NCBI GenBank assembly: GCA_023383705.1
Contig: JAHDYM010000011.1
Coordinates: 1 to 56,921, forward strand
Length of the DNA: 56,921 bases
Reading direction: 5' to 3'
From: Gammaproteobacteria bacterium
GTDB lineage: Bacteria > Pseudomonadota > Gammaproteobacteria > Steroidobacterales > GCA-2729495
The translations under genes and the position numbers were made by a program. Of the stretch, positions 33,703 to 41,300 are shown piece by piece. How positions within the stretch are numbered: the first letter of the stretch is position 1; each line of letters opens with the position of its first letter. A model generated the notes under the pieces. The model was given only the letters and a program-made list of their open reading frames with translations, ran no database searches and was not told the origin of the DNA.

Positions 33703-34581
33703 TTAGCGTTCCTGCGCTACCGCAGCGGCAAGGCCGGTACGAAACCCCGGGTATTTCAATATCACACCCAGTTCATTTGTGAGGCGGAGGCAGCGTACCC
33801 TTTTGCTGGACAGCTTGCGCCGCAGCTCGGCGGCATCGTAACGGGTTCTGGCCTCGATCTCGCTGATCCGGACAGGGCGGGGCAGGTGATTGAGATCGGC
33901 AGCCAGATCGGCAAACTCCGATGCGCGATGAGGTTGCTCGTCGACCATGTTGTACACCATGCCCGAATTGCCTCTTTCCCATGCTGCGATAAAGCCTGCG
34001 ACGAGATCATCCACATGTATGCGATTGACCCAGGGATCGCAGCCTTCAATCAATGTGTAATCTCCGTTGGCCAGGGGATGCCTCAGGCTTCGGCCAGGAC
34101 CATAGATGCCGGTAATGCGGCAAACGCGGGCAGGTATCCCGTGCGCCGCGGCGGCAGCAACGCAGCGTTCCGCAGCGTAACGATCCGGATCGCCGGTACT
34201 GTGCGAAGAAATCGGCGTGGTCTCATCTACCCATTCGCCACCGCAGTCACCATAGACGGAGCTGCTGCTGGCGTACAGGAAGGCCTCCAGCAAAGGGCCG
34301 CTGGTTGCAGTTAAAACCGCCGGCAGCGGGTCAGCGGCCCTCAGTGGGGGCGCGAGGTAGGCAACCACTGACGGCGACAGTTCGCCGAGCGCCGAAAGAA
34401 AATCCGCTTCTGCGAGATCTCCGGGCATGGGTTCAATGCCCGCGCACTTGAGCTCAGGATTGTGCTCCGCACGGCGCGCGACACCGACTACCCGCAAGCC
34501 CCGCTCGATCAGGCGGTGGGCAAGGCGTGTTCCCGTATAGCCGCAACCAATGACAAGCGCAATTTTTCTCGAGTCACTCAC
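33703..34581 (-). CDS. NAD(P)-dependent epimerase/dehydratase-like SDR protein (YeeZ-like)
   Basis: A 292-residue atypical/extended SDR. The N-terminal nucleotide-binding motif is GCGYTGTRLAHRL near residue 12 followed by an Arg pair (VARR), which suggests NADP. The central YASSSSVYGDCGG and DRYAAERCV segments resemble UDP-sugar epimerases, but the catalytic Tyr-x3-Lys is changed to Tyr-x3-Glu/Arg, so it may be a non-canonical enzyme. TGIYGPGRSL near 158 is conserved in the family. It is divergent from the CbiX-like operon; operator 4 lies between. Confidence 0.75.
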   Translation of the reverse strand: MSDSRKIALVIGCGYTGTRLAHRLIERGLRVVGVARRAEHNPELKCAGIEPMPGDLAEADFLSALGELSPSVVAYLAPPLRAADPLPAVLTATSGPLLEAFLYASSSSVYGDCGGEWVDETTPISSHSTGDPDRYAAERCVAAAAAHGIPARVCRITGIYGPGRSLRHPLANGDYTLIEGCDPWVNRIHVDDLVAGFIAAWERGNSGMVYNMVDEQPHRASEFADLAADLNHLPRPVRISEIEARTRYDAAELRRKLSSKRVRCLRLTNELGVILKYPGFRTGLAAAVAQER

Positions 34582-34680
34582 CGGTACCCCGGCCCCAAAG
34601 AGGGCCCACCAATGTCAGGTCCAGGCAGTCAATCAGATGCTGTCGCAGCGAACCATCCTGCGCTCCGAAGTCGAACGATG

Positions 34681-34702
34681 CTCGTCATGTTAGCATAACA
34701 AC
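34681..34702. promoter_or_regulatory. GntR-regulon operator site 4
   Basis: Left half CTCGTCAT, spacer GTTAGC, right half ATAACAAC. It lies in the 214-bp gap between the divergent SDR gene and the CbiX-like triad. In the plus direction TCGTCA could be a -35 box with TATCGA (34704-34709) 16 bp later, as at operator 3. Confidence 0.75.
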
Positions 34703-34795
34703 ATATCGATAGAAAAGTAGCTCGGGGTGGTGTAGCATTTTTGTCCGTCCCTCGTCCCTGTTGCATCAGACTGCCCGCCAGGAGTGAACAGAGTT

Positions 34796-35770
34796 ATGAA
34801 GGCAGCGAGTTTCTTGCTTGGACTTTTGACCATAGGGCTGAGCGTGTTCGTTGCCGGATGTGGCGGTCAACCTGCACCCTCCGGGAGCAGCGAGGAGACG
34901 ACTACCGGCATTCTCCTCGTCGCGCACGGTTCGAAATCATCGACGTGGGTCGGCATGGTGGAAGACCTGGCGGAACAGGTGCGGGAGTCGGTTCTGGCCA
35001 GGCCGGGGGTCAAGGCCGTTCGCCTGGCTTTTATTGAGGACACCAGTCCCGACATCGCAAGCGAAATGAAGGCCTTTGATGCGGAAGGGCTGGATGAAGT
35101 AGTCGTGGTTCCCCTGTTCATCGGCCAGGAGTCCACCCTGATCAATACATACATGCAGTTTCTGACTGGTATCAGATCGGAGGCGAAAGTCATCAAGCAG
35201 CTGCAGAATGAGGGCTTCGATGTCTACTACCCGCGGGCACGGGTCAGCATGACGCCTGCGCTCAGCGAAATCCTGAAAAAGAATGTCCTGCGTCGCGTAG
35301 AGGCCTTGCGCGGCAGCGATAGCGGCGAGGACATGGGTGTTCTCCTGGTGGGTTACGGCGACCAGGTCTACGGCCAACAGATGGAAGAACTGATGGAGGG
35401 TATCGGCCGGTACCTCAAGATCAAGACTGAAATGGATACCGTTGCCTATGCCTTCTGCGGAAGGCTTACCGACTACTCAGGGGCCCCGGTTGTCGAGGCG
35501 ATCAACGAGCTCCTCGAACTGGAAAACGAGGTCCTGGTTGTCCCTGTGCTGCTCGGCGTCGACGAGATGCTGCAGCGGGATACGATCCAGGCGGCCGTCA
35601 ACGCGGTCGCGACAAGCTCCAAGGTTCGCTACAAGCAGGATGCGGTGCTTCCTGACCCCGTAGTCAATGAGTGGGTCATCGAAAAGGTTCAGGAGGCCGT
35701 ACAACGCATACAGGCCGCTGGCGGCAAGACCGTTCCATCACCCAACCGGAGTTGCAAGCCGGACTGCTGA
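34796..35770 (+). CDS. CbiX-like lipoprotein 1 (degenerate chelatase)
   Basis: A 324-residue lipoprotein with two tandem chelatase-like half-domains of the CbiX/SirB type. The lipobox VAGC places the lipid on Cys22, so it is anchored outside the cytoplasm, unlike all standard sirohydrochlorin chelatases. The first half keeps the metal-site His44 in LLVAHGSK, but the second catalytic His, expected after VVPLF near residue 111, is replaced (VVVVPLFIGQEST). In the second half His is replaced by Tyr (LLVGYGDQ). The fold is recognised from the LVxHGS / DEVVVVPLF pattern. It may bind but not chelate. ATG 34796 is preferred over GTG 34784. Confidence 0.75.
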   Translation: MKAASFLLGLLTIGLSVFVAGCGGQPAPSGSSEETTTGILLVAHGSKSSTWVGMVEDLAEQVRESVLARPGVKAVRLAFIEDTSPDIASEMKAFDAEGLDEVVVVPLFIGQESTLINTYMQFLTGIRSEAKVIKQLQNEGFDVYYPRARVSMTPALSEILKKNVLRRVEALRGSDSGEDMGVLLVGYGDQVYGQQMEELMEGIGRYLKIKTEMDTVAYAFCGRLTDYSGAPVVEAINELLELENEVLVVPVLLGVDEMLQRDTIQAAVNAVATSSKVRYKQDAVLPDPVVNEWVIEKVQEAVQRIQAAGGKTVPSPNRSCKPDC

Positions 35771-35772
35771 CA

Positions 35773-37215
35773 ATGAGCGCTGCCAGCAAGCTGCATTTTC
35801 CGTGGCAGAAGACCGGCCTCACGGCGCTGGCCGTAGCAGCCTATGCCTTCTTCTGGCTGAATGGTCCTCTGCAGGAACCACAGCCGGTCTTTGAGTTCCA
35901 GGAACACATGTCCGGCTTTGCGGAGCCGATACGTTTCGGCGAGGAGACCAGGACAAGCCGCTTCGGTATGACGGCAGCCCGGGAAGAGCATCCCTACTAT
36001 CGCATCATGACCGCAAAGCAACGGTCGCCGCGGTTGTTCGCAGTCATCGGCGATACGCGCACCAACCCGGGGCTCGGTGCCGATGTAGCAGCCATGGTTC
36101 TCAGCGGGGCGAAAGCAGTTGCTGCGAATCCGGACAACGCTGTTTTGAAAACGGCGCTCGATATGTACTACGTGGAGGAGCGGGACACGGCCGGCAACCT
36201 TGTGCAGCTCCACATGGAGAACACGGGCCTCAACAAGAATGTAAAGGGTTACGCAGGTCCGATCGATATCGGCATGATCGTGGGGATGGATGGAAAAATA
36301 CGCTCCATCCGGCATTTGCGATCCATGGAAACCACCAGCTATCTGGCCGATATCGAGAAGGCCGGGTTTTATGCCCAGTTTGAGAACATGCCGCTGGACG
36401 GCAAGTCCTATGAGGTGGACTTCGTCAGTGGCGCCTCTCTTACCAGCGAAGGAATCGCCCGCTCGGTCAGCAAGCTGGTCAGCATTGCCCGGGAATCACC
36501 TCTTGAGGTCTACGTCGATACACAGGCGACCGGCTTTGATGTGAAAGCCGTTCCGCCGCGTACATGGATTCTGCACGCGATACTGATCGCTGCGCTGTTT
36601 GCCGGGGTTCGGTTTAGGCGGGTGCGCCAGTCCAGGCGTCTGAGTCTCGCCCTTGCGGTGTCAAGCATCGTCTACCTGGGCTTTTACGCGAACAATTCGT
36701 TCACCTATGTAACGTACCTGCAGCCATTCCTAGGCACCGGCTGGTCTTACCTCCTTGGCGCCTATGCAGCGATGGTGCTGGCAGGTGCCATCTGGGACGG
36801 CAATTCCTACTGTCGCCACGTTTGCCCCTATGGCAATGTCCAGCGATTGCTCACGCGCATCATGCCCTTCAGGGGCAAGCTCCCGGTGTCGAATCGGATA
36901 CTCGGCGGTCTTCGCTGGGCAATTACGATTGCCTTGTGCATCGGGATTATTTCCGGATTACGGGACTGGGCCAGTTACGAGCTGTTCCCGGACCTGTTCG
37001 GTATCGAGATTCTGGATTCAATGTGGTTCTGGCTTTCGCTGGCCGTGGTCATGGCTTCCGCCTATTACCCGATGCTGTGGTGCCGGATGCTGTGCCCCAC
37101 CGGTGCCATCCTCGATGGTGTTGCATCAGTCGCGCGAACCCGCAAGGCACGAGGTCCGGTGCAGTCACCGGCCTTCGCCGGGATACCGGTCACCACGGAG
37201 CAGGCGCCTGGCTAA
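35773..37215 (+). CDS. NosR/PceC-like FMN-binding transmembrane electron-transfer protein
   Basis: A 480-residue inner-membrane protein. After an N-terminal helix (about 14-30), a periplasmic FMN-binding domain extends to about 250 and contains DFVSGAS (216-222), which fits the D-x-x-S/T-G-A-S/T site where FMN is attached covalently by ApbE-type enzymes. Five or six helices follow, with the two CxxxCP motifs of the NosR/NapH/RdxA group: CRHVCP (Cys347, Cys351) and CRMLCP (Cys437, Cys441). No C-terminal ferredoxin domain is present. Such proteins pass electrons across the membrane to periplasmic reductases. It sits 2 bp after one CbiX-like lipoprotein gene and before another. Confidence 0.8.
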   Translation: MSAASKLHFPWQKTGLTALAVAAYAFFWLNGPLQEPQPVFEFQEHMSGFAEPIRFGEETRTSRFGMTAAREEHPYYRIMTAKQRSPRLFAVIGDTRTNPGLGADVAAMVLSGAKAVAANPDNAVLKTALDMYYVEERDTAGNLVQLHMENTGLNKNVKGYAGPIDIGMIVGMDGKIRSIRHLRSMETTSYLADIEKAGFYAQFENMPLDGKSYEVDFVSGASLTSEGIARSVSKLVSIARESPLEVYVDTQATGFDVKAVPPRTWILHAILIAALFAGVRFRRVRQSRRLSLALAVSSIVYLGFYANNSFTYVTYLQPFLGTGWSYLLGAYAAMVLAGAIWDGNSYCRHVCPYGNVQRLLTRIMPFRGKLPVSNRILGGLRWAITIALCIGIISGLRDWASYELFPDLFGIEILDSMWFWLSLAVVMASAYYPMLWCRMLCPTGAILDGVASVARTRKARGPVQSPAFAGIPVTTEQAPG

Positions 37216-37266
37216 GCAGGCATCATATGGCTTGACGCAGAAGATCAACCATTCAAGGAGAAGCAC

Positions 37267-38223
37267 ATGTTGAGGTTCCCGACCCTGATGCTCAGCGTTG
37301 TATTAGCGACGCTGATTCTGGCGGCCTGTCAGCAGAAGGTGGAGCAAGCACCTGCGGCCGCAAGCGCGAGCCCGCACAAGATCGGCATTCTGCTGGTCAA
37401 TCATGGCTCCCGGCAGAAAGCCTGGCGGGACATGCTGCTGGATGTTGAGAAAGCAGTCGACGACCGGCTGCTGGCGTTACCCAACGTCAAGGCCGTTCGT
37501 ACGGCATATAACGAGTACAACGAACCTTCAGTCGCAGCGCAGATGAAGGCCTTCGACGACGAAGGCTTTGATGAGGTTATCGTGTTGCCGCTCTTTCTGA
37601 CCGTTGGCGCGCACACCAATTCGGATATTCCGAACCTGGTTGGTCTCAAGAACGATCCCAAAGCGCTTGAGGCGCTGCCGAAAGATGGCGTACCGGTCTA
37701 CCGGCCAAAGGCGCGGGTGACCTTGCTGGAAACGATCGATTCCACCGAGTTTCTGAAGGCCAATATCCTGCGTCGTACCAAGGCGCTTCTGAAGGATGAC
37801 GATGGCAGCAAGTATGGCGTTACGCTTGCCGCTTACGGTGATGACCAGTTCAACCAGCAGTGGGAGGCGCTGATGGGAGAAATCGGCAAGCATCTTAAGG
37901 AGAATGTCGGAATTGGCGCTATCAACTATGCCTGGAGCGGACATCTGGTTAACTACTCCAGCGACCCGACGCGCAAGGCAGTCAACCAGATGCTGGCCGA
38001 GAAAAAGAAAGACATCGTGATCTCTGTCTACGTGGCTTACGACAAGAAGTTTCAGACAGACGTTATCGGTGGAGGCATCAAGCAATCGGACCGTCCCCAG
38101 GACGTTCTCTACAATGAGCCTGAGGCGATCCTGCCCGACGAGAACCTGAACAACTGGGTGGTAGATACCATCAAGGAAAGCCTGTCGGTCGGCCGACTCG
38201 GAGCCCTCAACGCCGGTACCTGA
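37267..38223 (+). CDS. CbiX-like lipoprotein 2 (chelatase His pair intact)
   Basis: A 318-residue lipoprotein, paralogue of the 34796 product. The lipobox LAAC gives lipidated Cys21. The first half-domain keeps both histidines of CbiX-type chelatases: His46 in LLVNHGSR and His116 in LPLFLTVGAHTNSDIP. The second half-domain is degenerate (LAAYGDDQF). Short linker and Ala-rich tether follow the lipid anchor. A strong AAGGAG site precedes the ATG. A periplasmic-facing chelatase or dechelatase acting on a tetrapyrrole is a reasonable inference, but metal and substrate are unknown. Confidence 0.78.
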   Translation: MLRFPTLMLSVVLATLILAACQQKVEQAPAAASASPHKIGILLVNHGSRQKAWRDMLLDVEKAVDDRLLALPNVKAVRTAYNEYNEPSVAAQMKAFDDEGFDEVIVLPLFLTVGAHTNSDIPNLVGLKNDPKALEALPKDGVPVYRPKARVTLLETIDSTEFLKANILRRTKALLKDDDGSKYGVTLAAYGDDQFNQQWEALMGEIGKHLKENVGIGAINYAWSGHLVNYSSDPTRKAVNQMLAEKKKDIVISVYVAYDKKFQTDVIGGGIKQSDRPQDVLYNEPEAILPDENLNNWVVDTIKESLSVGRLGALNAGT

Positions 38224-38270
38224 GAGCCCTGCGACCGGAGCCCGGCTTGAGGGCTCCCGCTATCCCCTGA

Positions 38271-38315
38271 CAACAAGGCGGACGCAGTTACAGCACTGCG
38301 TCCGCCTTGTTGTTT
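38271..38315. terminator. Bidirectional terminator between the lipoprotein operon and the receptor gene
   Basis: A perfect 17-bp stem (CAACAAGGCGGACGCAG with its complement, 8-nt loop) is followed by a short T-run. It lies 48 bp after the CbiX-like 2 stop and 9 bp from the convergent receptor stop. Confidence 0.85.
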
Positions 38316-38323
38316 CCTGGCCT

Positions 38324-41300
38324 TTACTGGTAGCTCTCGCCGAAACGTACCGTAGCGCTGATGCCGTAGGTCCGTTCGCGCGGATAGGTCACGGAAAAGC
38401 GGAACGGCACGAAGTCGTCAAAGTTTGGTCGCGGCCCCTGGTCCACGTAGGGAGCGTACTGGTTGTCCGTGTTACCGAGATAGATGTCCCGGAAAGCGGC
38501 AGTGGGATGGCCATCATCGAACAGGTTGCGTGCCCAGAGTTCCACGGTGTAACGGTCTGACTTCAGGCCCAGCTTGGCGTTCACGTAGGTGTGGCCTGGC
38601 AGCCAGTTCTGATTGTCATTGCCCGTGTATACATCGCTCTGATAGCTGATGTCGCCGCGTGTGTACCAGTTCCAGTCTCCCGTCAGTGGCCGGTCGTAGC
38701 TCAACGATGCACTGCCCATCCATTCCGGCTGGCGCAACATGGTATTCCCGGAAACGTCACCAGAGCGACTGTTGCATTCCTCAAACCATGTCTGGCGTTC
38801 GTCTGCGGTCGCCGGCGGTGTACCGCAGTCGGCCCGGAAGGTGGGGAACAGCGCATAGGTATCCTGCCGGGCATTATCCAGTTCAGCATCCACCCAGCCC
38901 AGGGTGGCCGTGGCGGTGAGGAACTCCGTAACGTTGAGTGCGGCCGAGATCTCTGCACCGAGGACCGTGGCATCACCGGCATTGACGTTAACGCCGATCG
39001 GTTGCTCCAGACGCTCGCCGGTGGCCGGATCCTGGTCGATCAACTGCCGCAGCACGATCTGTCGCCAGTCGTTCAGGTACACGGAAATGTCCAGGCTGAG
39101 GCGCCGGTCGAACAGATAGCCTTTGGCACCGATCTCGTAGGCCGTCATCGTCTCGGGTTCAAAGGTGTTGACGATGAGGGTGCTGCCCGCGATGGCCAGC
39201 TTGGGGGTCAGCAGCAGCAGGCCGCCCGGTTTTTCACCGTAGGCGATTGATCCATACATCATCCAGTCATCGGTGGCCTGGAAGTTAAGGCCCACCCGTC
39301 CGGTCCACATTTCGAAGCGGCTGTTGCCGGTAGGGCTGCAGATGAGGTCACCATCGTCATTTGCTGGTACGGCCCCGGGGGCGCAGGTCTCCAGTGATTC
39401 GACCACCCGGGTGTCAAACAGGTCGTCGCCGCAGGGGTTGGCAATCAGGGCGGTCGGATCGCCGGGATCCGGTACCGCATACCCTTTGGGAGTGCAGAGT
39501 GAGTATGCGTTGATCCGGATGTCGCGTGTCTCCTGGGAGACCCGTAGCTCACCGCGTGCGGTCAGACGGTCGGTCAGGTCGTAGTCGAGGCCGGTAAACA
39601 AGGCCCAGCCCTCCGTCTTCCGGTCTTCGGTTACACGACGGAGCGGATCGAGACCGCCATCCGGGCTGTAGCCGAGCGTGAACGGATCGTCGGCGAACAT
39701 GTTGTAGAAGATGGCTGTGCCGACGGCAAAGTCAGGATTCGTTGGCTGAAACGGCGGCAGACCAATGGTCGGTATCCCTGATGGCCAGTTTGGTGGCGGC
39801 ACTGTGGCGATGTTCTTGCCTTCGTGTTCTTCCAGCTTGACCTGGTACCAGTAGACACCGCTGGTATAGCGAAAGCGTTGGTCGGCTGGGCTGGTGAAGC
39901 GCAGTTCCTGGCTGAGTTCGTCGGATTTGGAGCCAGGCTCCACGTCGACCAGACCGGAGAAGAAGCGGAGATTGGCCGGAGTGGGTATTCCGTTGTCAGT
40001 ACATGAATTCGGAACCCTTGCGCCTTCCTGCACGGCGGGCGAGCAGTAAAGAAATGACTGGTTGTTGCCCAGTCCGCGGGCGAAATCGTGTCGGGCATTC
40101 TCGCGGGTGGTGGAGTATCCCGTCAGTGAGGACAGGGTCCCGTACCCGGCGAGATCCCAGTCGACCTTCAGGTTTACCCGATCCAGCTCCCGCTGTTCAC
40201 CGGTGGCCCCGGCCGGCCTGGGAATGGCATCGCTGCCATTGAGTCCGGGGATGGATTCGATTTCCGGAATCTTGCCGCAGTAATTGAGGAATCTGACACC
40301 TGCCTGGACCGGGACGCCGGTTGTGTCAGGCGGGGCCTCGACCTTGTCTTCACAGTTGGCCGGCAGGCTGACTGTCGGTGAGCCGTCAAGATCGTCGTTG
40401 GACTTGTAGTAGCTCAGTGCAACCTCGAGGTCGTCCGATGGAAGCCAGAGCAGGCTGCCCTGCAGGCTGCGGTAGCGGTAGCCGCCGATGTCGATATCTG
40501 ACAGGGAATTATCGTAGGAGCCGTCCCACTCATCGTACAGGACGGACGCACGGCCGAGCAGCGACGGGCCGAGCAGCGGCCCTGTCATGCTGAGCACGCC
40601 TTTCATCTTGCCGTCATTGCCGGCTTCAATGGTGGCCTTGCCCTCGAAGACGTCGCTGGGGCGTTTCGTCACATAGTTGATGGCACCGCTGAATGCATTG
40701 CGGCCGTACAAGGCGCTCTGCGGACCCTTGACGACTTCGATGCGCGCGATATCGATCTGGCTGAAGTTCAGGCCTTCGCGGCTGGAGATATAGACGCCAT
40801 CGACAAATATGGCGGCGTTGTTCTCGCCGAAAATATCCGTCGGCACGACGCCGCGAATGACCGGCGTCGGCAGTGTCTCGCCGAAGGCATTAAAGAATGA
40901 CAGGCCGGGCGTCTGCTCTGCCAGGTCGGTGAGATTGTTAATACCCATCGCTGCGATGCCGGCCTCATCGAAGGCCGTGATGGCGAGGGGAACTTCTTTC
41001 AGGTTTTCTTCGACCTTGCGGCTGGTGACGATGATTTCCTGGATCGCGAGGCCATCACCGGCAGTGTCCTGGGCATACACCGTGGTATTGTCGAGCGCAA
41101 GGATCGCGAGCACCGCGCCGCCAACGCAGGTGCGCCAGATACCGTAACCGGCTCTGCATTTCGACAGGCTCATGTTGCGGAGTCCTCGTCGCAGCAGGGT
41201 TGCACCCAGCAGTAACAGGCCCCAGAGGTCCAGGGCACCGGCTCCGCCAACCTTCCCGGTAACGGTGACCAGCGGGTTGACGGTGATGTTGACGGTGCCG

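Noticed and set aside
35671..35772. Longer N-terminus of the NosR-like protein
   Set aside because: It lies inside the CbiX-like lipoprotein 1 frame and gives an Arg/Gly-rich lead with no family match; ATG 35773 gives a normal membrane anchor.
38267..38280. TGACAAC half site before the receptor stop
   Set aside because: It is part of the terminator stem region and has no partner half at the right distance.
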